Assembly: GCA_002633025.1 (NCBI GenBank)
Contig: NMRB01000038.1
Location: forward strand, 129,177-193,176
Reading direction: 5' to 3'
DNA length: 64,000 bases
From: Notospermus geniculatus
Lineage: Eukaryota > Nemertea > Pilidiophora > Heteronemertea > Lineidae
Position numbers and translations under genes: made by a program. Below are positions 21,774-32,252 of this stretch, in pieces (within the stretch, counting starts at the first letter, position 1; each line of letters opens with the position of its first letter). The notes below the pieces were generated by a model, which saw nothing but the letters and a program-made list of their open reading frames with translations, ran no database searches and was not told the origin of the DNA.

Positions 21774-23132
21774 TCTAGTGTTTCAGCTAAAGCGGAATAG
21801 CAGGCCGCGGCGCCCTGCCTTGCTTATGGTCCGCCCTTCTGCCCTTTTCAACAGGAAAAAACGCCCTGCCTTAAATTCTGACCATCCCTGCCTTTACTTG
21901 AAGGCAAGAATGCCTTTTCTGCAATATAACCATGTCTTTTTCAACTAAACTCATGCCTTACAAACATCGTTGATCTGTGTTTAATACTCTCAATCCAATT
22001 CCCGCGCAAAACCCAAGTCGCATCAACGTCGAGACAGCACCAACCTCACCTGCAGACGACCTCAACTGCACTCGTGGCAGTGTTGAGAATAGGCGCCAAA
22101 TAAAGCCGCCGAGGTTGGTTTAGTTACATTTCCTGCCGTATTTGGATTGCCATTGGTGTATGTGGCGCTGCGATCAATATCGATCGAATCGCTTGGGAAA
22201 CGTCAAATCAACGAAATACATGAAACATGCCGACAAAAAAGGCAACCAGCACAACTTCTTCCGGCTGTTGTTAGTAACAGTGGTAAGGAAAAGACAGTGG
22301 AATGTTTATTTTTAGAGGTGAGGCAACGTATCACTTGAATCGAGCCAGTGTTTACATGAAGGATGGCATGAAACTTTGGATAGAACTGCGACTTCAGCAT
22401 TTCAATCTGACAGTGATCGTTGTATTTCCAAGTCCATTTCTCACAAACCTTTGCCTGCATTCTTCAACAATTTATTTGACTCTAATCCAGAAAGTGTACT
22501 CTCTCCACTCATACCAAATTCGTTTGCCAATTTCTTTCCAGTAAACAGATATTTACTTGAATGACTGATCTTACTTCAGACCACCGGCGTTTCCGCCGCA
22601 TGGTACTGACGATCTTTTTGGCGGGAAAATGCTAGAGGACCGTGGACTGGTGAATCTGATACTCAGTTGCATTGAACTTTCAGCTCTGATAAGACAATCT
22701 TATGCAATGGTTACTTATTGGGTTTTTACAAGGGATTGGCATTAATCCTTGTTGGATATACGACCTGCTTAACCCTTTCCAACCTACATGTAACCACATT
22801 TGAAATTTTAACCCCTTATCACTCTGACTCACTGTAATCAACTTACAGGCCTAGACTAGGCCTATGGGGTATTTGCTCAGAGTCAGCATTCTCCATGAAG
22901 GTTTTTTTACAGTACTTGTACATACACCTACTGTTGTGATTTAACCCTTTGATCCCCGAAGCAGAAAACGTCCATTGTGTGAAGACTGTCAGAGTCAGAC
23001 TTGCATCGTGACATGCCCTTGGGCCGTGGAGGCTGAGAACCAAAGCAGGTCATGGGCTATCATGACACCCTGCCTTTTTTAGAATGGAGGCGTCTCTGCC
23101 CTGCCTTTTTCAAATCCTGCTGAAACACTAGA
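21774..23132. mobile_element. Candidate DNA transposon with TCTAGTGTTTCAGC termini
   Basis: TCTAGTGTTTCAGC (21774) and GCTGAAACACTAGA (ending 23132) are exact inverted ends about 1.36 kb apart, each followed inward by GCCCTGCCTT-like words. Terminus style is hAT-like, but the 8-bp flanks do not match. Interior frames (22147-22564) are short and unrecognised. Confidence 0.5.
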
Positions 23133-23165
23133 ACCATTGAGAAAAGTCAACTTCAGGTTTCCTTA

Positions 23166-23314
23166 TGCCCGCTGTACACGATCAAATTTTTCATCCAATT
23201 TTTTGGAAATTCAGATTCCGGGCCTATTGGGCTTCAGTGTATAAACCCGTGTGTAGGCGTTTATTGAGCACATTCAGAAAATTGGATGAAAAATTTGATC
23301 GTGTACAGCGGGCA
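23166..23314. mobile_element. 149-bp MITE with TTA duplication (TGCCCGCTGTACACG termini)
   Basis: Terminal inverted repeats of about 36 bp start TGCCCGCTGTACACGATC and are perfect for at least 30 bases. TTA lies at 23163-23165 and 23315-23317, the preferred target of PIF/Harbinger elements. Non-coding. Confidence 0.85.
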
Positions 23315-24548
23315 TTAGGTTCAAGTCCCACACCAACATCATGCCCCAACTGTGCAAACCACTGTGAACAATAAACCTCTGAGTATTCTGAGCTACATGT
23401 ACTAGCATAGTTATTCTAAATCTAATTGCATAATAGTAGTTTGTTCCGCCAGACCGTGGAGTTGTTCCATGGGGTGTATCTATTTTTAGAACGCTCGGAA
23501 TTCCATCGGACTGACGTGACATCATCATGGGTTCCCCATGATGATGTTCTATTTATAGAATGATTCAATTTATAGAATTTCCCGCGATTGTGCCCTAGAC
23601 CTGCTTGACCAGTGGCGCCGGCTGGTTGAAGCTAAATGGTACCTATAGTAGCCTAATAGCCGGTTCCCTATAGAGTCCCTTTAATAACGAAAATAGCTTT
23701 TTTAAATACAAATATCTTGACAACAATAAGTTGTATGACCTTGGCACCTATTTTTTTGAAATCCTCATTAAATTTTACATATAATATGTAACTTTCATTC
23801 AAATCAAAAAGGGTCGAATTTTTTTCATTAACCCATATGGCTCAACCGATTTTCACGGAAGCAACTGCAGCGCCCCTTTGTCATAATTCGTGATGGGACA
23901 TCACCATGTAACAGACCCGATCAAATTCGACCTCAGTAAAATTTGTCCACACTGGGGGTATACAAGGTCTTTATTTCACAATTACCTGCCATTCTGAGTA
24001 GATAAAGGGGGTACTAATCAGGAACATAGAGTGTGGTGTCCAATAACGAACATACACAGCCATATATGTTAGCCGGGAGCCAATCCAGCGGAGATGGATA
24101 CACTCTGAAGTGTGCAGTATGGTGCTGAGATGCAGATGATCCAGCATAGTTAAATATTTCTTCTTGAAATACATACACATCACGCGAGTCATGTAGTATT
24201 TGTACAATGACTTTCTGTACAATGCCTTTTTGTGAAAATGTATATTCAAATAACAAGACTATGGCAAAAGATTGAACGTATTGACGCCGCTTAACAGGCC
24301 GGATCTGTTTTTTCTACCTGATGCATACGTGCCCAGTAGACCACCATACTGCGCCGCTGTGGTGTTTTTGTTCATGCAGTTTAGCTTTAATGAATCAGTT
24401 CAGGCGGCAGTGAGCAATGACGCACAATCCAGTAAATCCAGTCATCCAGGTGTTTCGAATACCCCAAAGATGGCACACTTTGTATTAGGCTACTTGGTTG
24501 TCAACGGGTCCCATTCTGCCTTACCGTCGCTGCTGCCATCTACACATA

Positions 24549-24986
24549 GGCCCGTATTTTAGAATGCTCCTCAACCTAAAGGAGTTCCTCACGGCTATTG
24601 TTCTCCTGTTGAGGATCCCTCAAGATAATCCAGAATGTGCCGCAGTTTGACTGAAAAGGCCTCCTTAAAATTGCTTCCTCAAGCTGAAGGTGCCGTTGAT
24701 TTTAAAATCTCTTTTGGGAAAAGGATCTCTTTAATTAATTTCGCTAAGGATGTCCTTATTCTAAAGGTTGGTCGGGTCCTTTACGTCATATTCCATTGGG
24801 TGAGATCAACTGACATAGGAAATACTTTCGTAAGGGCGCCTTTTGTAAAGAGGGATATGGTCAATTCTGGCATCGATTTTGTATCAAATGAGGCGTCCTC
24901 GCTCAGTGAGGATTTCCTCTGCTGACGAAAGGTGACCTCACGAAAGGCCTCCTGACGCCTAAAAGGAACGTTCTAAAATACGGGCC
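24549..24986. mobile_element. Foldback MITE 92 bp upstream of a gene 1 exon
   Basis: The ends are GGCCCGTATTTTAGAA and its exact complement, 438 bp apart. Interior words such as CTCAACCTAAAGGAG and CTTTTAGGCGTCAGGAGG-like blocks pair imperfectly. The 96-residue frame at 24635-24925 lies wholly inside the MITE and is not supported as an exon. Confidence 0.75.
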
Positions 24987-25078
24987 AAAGTCTCCGACAG
25001 CAACTTGCGTACGACGCGTCCCCCCTACAAGGTTTTGGATGCGGGTGTCCTAAGACCTCACTACGGTATCAATTATAG

Positions 25079-25282
25079 GCTTGGACGAAAACGGGCCTAC
25101 TTCCTCTACATCTCTGTGCCGATCGCCACCATGTTTGGGATCGTTATTCTTCACGCCACCGGCTACATAGAGGAGCAAGCTACAGCGCGGACTGTCCTCG
25201 CCATCATCGGGAGTATTGCGGTCGGAAAAGCTTGGACGGTGACAGGCTTCATCAATACCGAAATATACCCTACGTTGATGAG
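25079..25282 (+). CDS. SLC22-like gene 1, internal exon (TM8-TM10, LGRK/R motif)
   Basis: The acceptor AATTATAG ends at 25078 and the donor GTAAGC begins at 25283. The incoming CT plus first base G gives Leu; the outgoing AG is completed as Arg by the next exon. The 68 residues start LLGRKRAYFLY, the conserved cytoplasmic D/N-x-L-G-R-K/R motif after TM8. Two hydrophobic spans follow (about residues 8-24 and 38-54). The end is WTVTGFINTEIYPTLMR, matching the family's T-x-E-x-Y-P-T-x-x-R motif preceding TM11. The 25079 start is preferred because it keeps phase on both sides. Confidence 0.92.
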
Positions 25283-25363
25283 GTAAGCCAAGTCACGGAA
25301 AGGGTGGCGGAGGATAGAGGCCACCATAGTGATCCCAGCGTTCCCAAACAATACAGACTTTAA

Positions 25364-25471
25364 GAGATCATACGCTAACGATAACGTTTACTCTAACGCT
25401 ATTTCTTGCATGTATTTCATGTACTACAAAAAATATTGTTAACGTAAATGTTATCGTTAGCATCTGATCTC
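25364..25471. mobile_element. 108-bp TTAA-flanked MITE
   Basis: The ends GAGATCATACGCTAACG and CGTTAGCATCTGATCTC are imperfect inverted repeats that continue inward (ATAACGTTTAC against GTAAATGTTAT). TTAA flanks both sides (25360-25363, 25472-25475). Confidence 0.75.
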
Positions 25472-25834
25472 TTAAACTCCCTATTAATGGGAAACACTGG
25501 CATATGGAAACACCCCCTAGGAGACCAAAGATAACAATTTTTTTTATCGCTAAACATCAAACATCTCGCCCTCCCGTGTTCTGATGTAATCATGGTGAGA
25601 CAGTCGTTCCATCGATGATTCGACGAAACTCTATTCCCCTCCTTGGGACAACTGTTGGCCTCCTCTACTGGTACTGCATTTTGTACGCTTGCACTGTTTC
25701 GAAATGTCTAACATGTCTGAGAGGGGAGGCATCGGACTGGCTGGGGCTGCCAGTAAGAACAGGAAGTGAGGAAGATCACACTGTTAAAAAAGGGTTGTAT
25801 AAGACTTTCACAACCTCAGACACCGGGAAATCGT

Positions 25835-26002
25835 GTCTCGGAGCTTCTAATTTTCTAAATTTTCCTGGGAGAGGTCCCGGAGACCCCACAACCACCACCA
25901 AATCGGTGCCAACGGCACCGGTGAAGCGCGCGCCGGGCGAGTCCACGGGCCTCTATCTTCAGCGAGAACCCAACCCTCGAGAAATCCTTGATCCGCCCCT
26001 GG
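25835..26002 (-). repeat. Solo end of a CAGGGGCGGATC-type non-autonomous transposon
   Basis: The minus strand begins CAGGGGCGGATCAAGGATTT, a terminus seen widely at the ends of hAT-like MITEs in invertebrate genomes (general knowledge). The block fades near 25850 in AAAATTTAGAAAATTAG. No second terminus or duplication is visible in the 874-bp intron. Confidence 0.45.
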
Positions 26003-26156
26003 CTGGGAGATGTCACACCGGCCAATTCGCGGCTTTCTGCCAAGTGATGCGCTGAATAAGCTGCTTTGATTTCTGCGCAGTGGACAGCGCTATGTAAAAG
26101 CTCCCGATGAGAAAAAAACTTCTTTTTCTTTCTTTTTCCAACTTTTCTCTTTTCAG

Positions 26157-26229
26157 ATCCCTCGGTTTCGGTATGGGAGAAACCGCGGCACGACTTGGCG
26201 GAATCATTGCACCGCAGATTGTGTTACTG
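26157..26229 (+). CDS. SLC22-like gene 1, internal exon (TM11)
   Basis: A 73-bp exon between the pyrimidine-rich acceptor CTCTTTTCAG and the donor GTGAGT at 26230. The first base completes Arg; exit phase is 0. Residues read SLGFGMGETAARLGGIIAPQ, the conserved segment of SLC22 proteins (G-x-G-x-x-x-x-x-A-R-x-G-G/S-x-x-A-P). It forms one unit with the preceding YPTLMR and the following exon. Confidence 0.92.
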
Positions 26230-26496
26230 GTGAGTATTAAAGCCAGCAGCTCACCAGGCAATCTGCTCGCCACCGAGCAAAATCGGCTGTTGACGCCAGG
26301 TGTGGGCTGGATTGTGATGCGTGGAATCGTCTCGCCAGCAGTGATCGCCCAGATTTCTGTCCCCGTCGACAAAAATCTCCACTCTTGTTGTCGCCAAGTT
26401 GTAGCATGTAGGTCATATATAGGTGATTACCAGGCCTTACGCCTTGCCAACCTTCGTCAAGTTCGTCATGATAAAACTGCGACAATACTTTTACAG

Positions 26497-26784
26497 GGCG
26501 AAGTTGTTCACTGGACGGTTCCATATATCATCAACGGGTGCCTAGTTGGGGTGTCCGCCATACTTGTTGGTGTCGTGATTCCTGAGACAAGAGGGAATCC
26601 GCTACCAGAGGATGCGCCATCAGGTGGTTCGTGCCAACGAAAGACATGCGGCAGTTGCAGAAAGGGCCTACAAAAGAGGTTCCGCAACAAAAGAGTTGTA
26701 GTGAACGCAACAGTTTTTTGCACAGAAGGGGAACTTAGTGCGGTTGATAACAAAACAGATTGGACCGGCGACAACCAGAAATAA
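26497..26784 (+). CDS. SLC22-like gene 1, terminal coding exon (TM12 and C-terminal tail)
   Basis: Starts after the acceptor TTTTACAG (AG at 26495-26496) in phase 0. The protein opens with GEVVHWTVPYIINGC, then a hydrophobic TM12 and VVIPETRGNPLPED, matching the family's closing PET-K/R-G-x-x-L-P-E/D motif. A tail of about 55 residues, rich in Lys, Arg and Cys, runs to the TAA at 26782-26784. It is cytoplasmic by topology and has no recognised domain. The continuous frame upstream of 26497 is intron read-through; the clean acceptor and preserved phase support this start. Confidence 0.92.
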   Translation, partial: GEVVHWTVPYIINGCLVGVSAILVGVVIPETRGNPLPEDAPSGGSCQRKTCGSCRKGLQKRFRNKRVVVNATVFCTEGELSAVDNKTDWTGDNQK

Positions 26785-28676
26785 TGAGGAAGTCATTGCA
26801 CAGTGACATGACGTCACACATGGGACTTCGCTTCGACATAGCCTTCAATTTCAATTTCAATTTCAATTTCGTTCTCTATAACCTTTACAAAGGTATTAGA
26901 GGCAACAACATATTTACATTACATTTACATTTACATGGTGGATGGCGTAGGTAGCGAAGTAAGTTCACTCTAGATTTAGTGGGTGGACAGTACAACGAGA
27001 GCAGAGGAATGAGGGAGGATAAATGAGTCGAGATATTACATTATTAATGGTGGGATATACCTTGATATTCATTAGTTATTAAAATTTGAAAAGGATGTCA
27101 TAATTGTATTAGACATCCGTGCTTGGGCATTCAATTTGCGTCTTGATTTACATTTCATGAGATTGTGAAAATAATGAACATGAGAATAAGTGACTGGTAC
27201 AACCAAATTTCCTCGTATATATTCAAAATGGGAATATTTCACTAAGTAATGGCACTCACAAAAATCACCGCATGCACACAGTGGACAGATGTTCTTTTGG
27301 ATAATAAATATTTTCAAATTTTCTCTCTTGGGTTGCGGGTAATCTGTTTGTACATGTACTACATGTAGTTCGAAATTTACATAACCAAGTTCTTTGTTGT
27401 TCTGACAATTTTCAAATATTCTTCAACAGTGAATTCAGTTTTAAATGATCTAAACTACATATTTAGGGTCAGTCTGCAACTCATTATTCCCATGCTATAG
27501 AAATTGATGTTTTAATATTTCCGGCACAAGTGATTTCAGTTCCTGCTTCTTAAAAAGTTTATAATTATACAAAACTGCTGGAGTACCACAATAGGAGCTG
27601 TCAGCAAGTTGACCACTAGGTGTCACTAGGGCCCAATTCAATGCATCTAGCGGACCCAGTCATTATCGATCGAGCAGCGATCATATAGAGATTTCTGTAC
27701 ATTTGGTCCGCTCAGACTGTGCTGCCATCTGTTGGCAATATGCGCGGCTGACTGCTCCTATTACATAAAATCTGTTTGATTTGTTTGTACCACGGGGTAA
27801 TAGAATATCCTCTTTCAAAATGTTCTGAAAGTATATTTCCAAAAAGACAGCACTATTTTGTTTGTTTTCCATTCATTATACTACACCAATAAGAAATCAT
27901 TAAGACCGCCCCATCTCAAGGGGGCGGTCTTCCTGGTTTTTTGCTGAATTTCTCTCGATATCTCCATCCAATCTGCAGTTCCGCCTGGATAACTCAAAAA
28001 GTTCGACCGGAATCGCGGCTAAACTCTCACGAATAGTCGAGATGCATAAACCCGCATGACTGCAGATGGCGCAGTCAGTATAAGACCCGAATGACGTACT
28101 GACGTCACTTTTTTCGCTGTTGACGTCACGTCACCAAAGCATGTGTACATTTTTCTACACAATTTTCTGTGGAAATTTCCCTCAATGACGTTGTCAGTAT
28201 TGGCATCCTGTGGAATTTCTGACGAAACAAAGTAGTGATATATGGAGTACTTTGTACATGAAACAGGACAGTTTAATTTAATCAAAATTGAACCAAAGAG
28301 AGTGGTTTATTTTGGGGCAAGAAGTAAATGGAAATACTGTTAGAATATAGGACTTCCGGGTCTTACACTGACAGCGCCACGTCGTGGCGTAGGTCTGCGG
28401 GTTCCTCATTGATTCTTGGGGTCATTCGTACACAAATAGTCCGAAAATTTGGATGAATTTATCAGTTGTTCATTGGCTTCATCGCATAAGCCTCTGTCGT
28501 GTTCGCGCAATTTGGTAAATCATCCAAAACGCAACTGCATGAACTGTAGAGTGTGGAGATTTAATGAGCATGCGTATTGGGACCTAAACTGGTTCTTGTT
28601 GTTGCCGCTCCACTCTCGCAGCGCTACTGTCCGTTTGGCAACAGTCTCTCCCACGCTGTCGAAATCGTGAGAACTA
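26785..28676. other. 3' untranslated region of gene 1 and intergenic DNA
   Basis: Microsatellites follow the stop: TCAATT repeats at 26846-26873 and TTACAT repeats at about 26913-26936. A canonical AATAAA polyadenylation signal lies at about 27303, so the mRNA may end near 27320, though this is inference. A hairpin at 27904-27932 (AGACCGCCCC / GGGGCGGTCT) is the only other structure. Bases 27590-27760 have weak inverted ends (AATAGGAGC / GCTCCTATT). I see no exon. Confidence 0.5.
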
Positions 28677-28914
28677 GTTGAGTCGAAAAGGGGGGTTAGC
28701 GTGCACCCCCGGAGATAAACTTTTAATCAACATTTTTATATAGGAAAAAATGTGTACAAAACGGTTGCTATGTTAAAAATTTCACAAATTGTCCCACGTG
28801 CCTTTTTTATGCAAATTAAGCCGACATTATTGATAAATGTGTTATTCACCATTAGATCGGCTTTGTACAGGGGCAGAGGAAACAATGTACGCTAACCCCC
28901 CTTTTCGACTCTAC
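28677..28914. mobile_element. TA-flanked MITE with GAGTCGAAAAGGGGGGTTAG termini
   Basis: A 238-bp element whose ends pair as GAGTCGAAAAGGGGGGTTAG plus CGT against the exact complement, with TA on both sides (28675-28676, 28915-28916). The AT-rich loop is non-coding. A Tc1/mariner-type MITE is the likeliest class. Confidence 0.8.
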
Positions 28915-29109
28915 TAAACATGGAGAAGGAAATGCACTATTTCAGGTTTTTCCAGTTGGTAGGAGGTTGGTGTGGAGCATCTGTCTGCAGTATTCATTGA
29001 TAAGAATTGAATATATTCAGGGTGTTATCTTAAAATGGGACAACAGGGTGTATCAATGACAAAACATCTTTGGCAGGGAGTATCAATAACAAGAAAAGGA
29101 ACATGGTGT

Positions 29110-29765
29110 TGGTTTGAATGACCTCTTTCCATGACCTAATAAAGCTGCTGAAAGATCATTATCACTAACGTTGCCAATTCTGGTATCAAACTAAATCTTA
29201 TTGGTGTATGTAGGTTTGAACTGACCTACTTCCATGACCTAGTGAACTACTTCGAGACCAATTCAGCGCGATGGTAGTCATTTTTTGGTATCAAACTAAA
29301 GGTTATAAAGTGTAGGTTTGAACTGACCTATTTCCATGACCTAGTGACCTACTTAAAGACCAGTTCAGCGCGATGGTAGTCATGTTTGGTATCAAACTAA
29401 AGCCAATGAAGTGTAGGTTCGAACTGACCTACTTCCATGACCTCGTGACCTACTTAATGACCAGTTGAGCCAAGGTCATGTTTGGTGTCAAACTAAAGCT
29501 TATGAAGTGTATAAGTTTGAACTGACCTATTTTGATGACCTAGTGACCTACTTAAAGACCAGTTGAGCAAAGGTAGTCATGTTTGGTATCAAACTAAAGC
29601 TAATGAAGTGTAGGTTCGAACTGACCTACTTCCATGACCTCGTGACATACTTAATGACCAGTTGAGCCAAGGTAGCATGTTTGGTATCAAACTAAAGCTT
29701 ATGAAGTGTAGGTTTAAACTGACCTATTTCCATGACCTAGTGACCTACTTAAAGACCAGTTCATC
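29110..29765 (+). repeat. Tandem array of six units of about 100 bp with TGACCT direct repeats
   Basis: Unit starts (TAGGTTTGAA or a close variant) lie near 29211, 29312, 29414, 29512, 29611 and 29709, giving periods of 98-102 bp. Each unit carries AACTGACCTA, then TGACCTAGTGACCT or a one-base variant, then GACCAGTT and GTTTGGTATCAAACTAAAG. The last word contains its own small inverted repeat. Not coding. Confidence 0.85.
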
Positions 29766-29767
29766 AT

Positions 29768-29804
29768 TATTGTCCCCACCACCCCAGTGGGGGTGGGGAC
29801 AATA
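29768..29804. repeat. GC-rich hairpin at the array's right end
   Basis: ATTGTCCCCACC and GGTGGGGACAAT pair around a short ACCCCAGTGGG-like loop, closing the tandem array. Possibly a minimal MITE. Confidence 0.6.
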
Positions 29805-31405
29805 TTGTAATCACTAGGATACTTGCAAAGATTTTTCTTCTTCTTCCACGAACAGTTTCCACTGTTTCCAAGAAAACGGCTCACTCAGTTCAAAATCGAC
29901 CATTGCCATCCTAAAGAGCATTGTCCTATTCATGACTGAAATGTTTAACATCTTCAAAAAACTTACCATTTCGATGACTTTGATGGCATTTTTTGTTTAA
30001 AATCTACACGTTCGCCGTACTGACAAACGCACACACTCCACGTTTTGTAAAAATGTAAACAAAACCACGTGTTCGGGACGCTGGAATGATGGAACAGGCA
30101 GCCTGATCACGCAATGCGGATGTAGTCATACGCGATCATTGTAGGGCTGTCTTTGGCATGAGTGGTGATATCGATGAATATAGTGCTGGAGCTAACAAAA
30201 GTTTAATGCACATCTTGAGTACAAAATGTTTGAGTGCTGGGATGCATTAAGTGTTCATTGCAGACACCCAAATGGCAATTCTTAAGTTATCAATTTGGTG
30301 CGTTTGGTAGGGGGCACTCCTAGAATTACCCCCCAAAATCAGTTTAAATCACATTTTGGAGTACATCAACCATTTTCGTGCCAAATGTTTCAGATTTACC
30401 CTCTGATTACAGATGTGGCATTCTTAAGTGCAGCATCTGGTGCAAAGTCCACTTAAGAACGACTTATAGGTGGCGCTACTTTGTCATTTAAATCACATTT
30501 TGAGTACATCAACAAAACTTGGTAGGAATATTCCTTACACATCACTGATCGACAATCAGCAGTTCTTAAGTGACGACTTTGGTGCAAAACTCATTTAAGA
30601 ACGACCTAAAGGTGGCACTTTTGCTGTGACGTTTAATGCACATTTTGAGTACATCTATGAAACCTTTGTAAATTGTACTTTGGACATCACTGATCACGAA
30701 TCAGTAGTTCTTAAGTGACGACTTCGGTGCAAAACTCATTTAAGAACGACCTAAAGGTGGCACTTGTGCTGTGACGTTTAACGCACATTTTGAGTACATC
30801 TATGAAACCTTGGTAAATTGTCCTCTGGTCATCACTGATCAAGAATCAGTAGTTCTTAAGTGTCAGAATTAGTGCAGGATTAACTTAAGAAGGACCCAAA
30901 GGTGGCGCTATATGTACATTTGAATTGGCACATTTATCTTGTCCAGAAGAATCCCTGTTGTTCCAAGTCATGGAGGTATCTGATACTAAAGTTGGCCACA
31001 AATATTCCAGCTGTATTAAGCCAAGTGCACCATTGATCGGCTCATCCCTAAAACACCCATTGTCAGATGATCGGTTGATTGTAAAATTTCTCCAGAATAA
31101 GACTACACTTTATCATCTGGGTCTCCGACTGAAGACAGCATTTACAGTACAAAGAAGAAAAACAGAAGTCTCATATTTCAGCACCATGATTATTATTAAC
31201 AATGTGTATTCCAGAATTGCAGCTTCCTGTGCACATTTGAAAAGAGATTAGGCGATACTCAATAACAGCAATACTTTTTTAGAAGGTATTTCTGCAGGGT
31301 GTTCAGCAATAACCAAGTGGAATGTCTTTCAACAGGCCAACATTAGTATCAGACGCCTCCATGGCTTGGAACAGCGGGGATTCTTCTGGACAAGATAAAT
31401 ATGCC

Positions 31406-31898
31406 TGTTGGTGACTCGAAGGGTTAATCTTATCTATAGTTCTGCCATCTGGCCTCAGTCAGTCTAGTTAGTGCTGCCACCTGAGTTTTTCTTTTGTTAC
31501 TACAGTCATGTGCTTACATACTTCAGTTGCATTCCGGGTGGCTAGCTGTTCAGACGTATTCTGTTTGCTCTTACAAAATCCCAATTTTCCCTCCTTTCTA
31601 AACCGTAAATTACAACCAGACTTTTTCCGACATGTCTTAGTCTACTATGGAGAGAGTCTAACTGTCAATGTTGAAGGTTGAACAGGTAATTTTTCATGCC
31701 CTTTGAGTTGCCAGCATGGTCCACTCGAGTCAGGCCGCTTAGCTAATGGCCGAACTTAGGCCTACTCTGTTGTTTCAGCGCTACTTTGTCTATGCGCTTC
31801 ATGTGTCACGCCCGTTGGGCGTCCTGTAAAGTCAATTCAATACCGAATTTAAGCGGCTATTCGCTTTGCTTGTTTTTTCTGATGTGCTGTCACGCACA
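31406..31898 (+). repeat. 5' LTR of the BEL element
   Basis: Starts TGTTGGTGACTCGAAGG and ends GCTGTCACGCACA. It differs from the 3' LTR by single substitutions near AGTCAGTCTAG, GGCTAGCTG, CTACTCTG, CATGTGTC and ATACCGAA. No canonical TATA box is obvious. No clear tRNA-complementary primer-binding site could be named in the bases just after it (31899 onward). Confidence 0.95.
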
Positions 31899-32252
31899 TA
31901 AGGTAATTTACGCTGAATTGTGAGTGTGAATTTGGTTAGACTTTGCTTGGTGCAGTGCAGACTTGGTGTGCATGCCCTGTGCATATTCGGTGTGCATTGC
32001 ATGCTTTGCAGCCACACATTACGGCGGCCATTTTGAAACTCAAACTTTGTTCATTTATGGTGAATGTTTACAGCTGTGGCCTGGCCCGAGTGACTTTGCT
32101 GGCGTAAATCTCTATAGTCCCCTTTCCCTTTAGGCCTACTTCTGAGTTTAAACTTACAACTTTATCAGTTACCGTACTACCCCCGGAGTGCAGCTCACCC
32201 ATCCTGACACACCCGTCTGCTGAGCCAGTGAACTGCCTACCTACCAGTCAAC
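31899..32252 (+). other. Untranslated leader of the BEL element
   Basis: 354 bp between the 5' LTR and the Gag start. The primer-binding site should begin at or near 31899, but I could not match it to a specific tRNA by eye. The start codon at 32253 is in good context (CAACATGC). Confidence 0.7.

Larger units (their letters stand above)
16937..23680. mobile_element. 6.7-kb TTAA-flanked foldback element (AGGGACTCTATAGGGAAC termini)
   Basis: The ends are AGGGACTCTATAGGGAAC and its exact complement, with TTAA at 16933-16936 and 23681-23684. Subterminal arms also pair (GAATCGCGGGAAATTC against GAATTTCCCGCGATTG). The upstream tandem unit at about 16684 shows the unfilled sequence. The interior holds 17259-17900, 18431-20830, 21774-23132 and 23166-23314. 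Much of the remaining 21140-22140 stretch has no recognisable protein. Confidence 0.83.
16199..24386. mobile_element. AGCTGA-type TTAA element, large nested copy
   Basis: Left end AGCTGAACTACATAAAG after TTAA (16195-16198); right end ...GCAGTTTAGCT before TTAA (24387-24390). Its right part (24150-24386) is homologous to the right part of the 933-bp relative at 40977-41909, sharing GTGAAAATATATTCAAATAAC-like and GACCACCATACTGCG words. So this is one family, and this copy was expanded by later insertions such as 16937-23680. Confidence 0.75.
16121..24464. mobile_element. Mutator-like foldback MITE, split at its centre by a large nested stack
   Basis: The outermost arms (16121-16194 and 24391-24464) are inverted copies of the terminal repeat of 11853-13675 (GGGTATT...ACTGGATTTACTGGATTGTG...CACCGCCGCCTG). 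The word AAGATGG occurs at the left boundary and again just after the right boundary, an imperfect duplication. Without its insertion, this element would be two arms meeting at a central TTAA. It spans 8344 bp of a 9065-bp intron. Confidence 0.72.

Noticed and set aside
22147-22564. hAT transposase remnant
   Set aside because: The terminal motif is hAT-like, but the interior frames are short and contain no recognisable dimerisation or catalytic motif, and the 8-bp flanks do not match.
24635-24925. Extra exon of gene 1
   Set aside because: The open frame lies entirely within a MITE with matching inverted ends, shows no SLC22 motif, and would break the phase between the exons at 15879 and 25079.
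25615-26055. 146-residue frame in gene 1's 874-bp intron
   Set aside because: It overlaps a solo transposon end, and its sequence is not part of any SLC22 protein. Splicing directly from 25282 to 26157 restores the family motif.
29110-29765. CRISPR array or tRNA cluster
   Set aside because: It is a simple tandem repeat with whole units of about 100 bp repeated, no unique spacers and no tRNA boxes.
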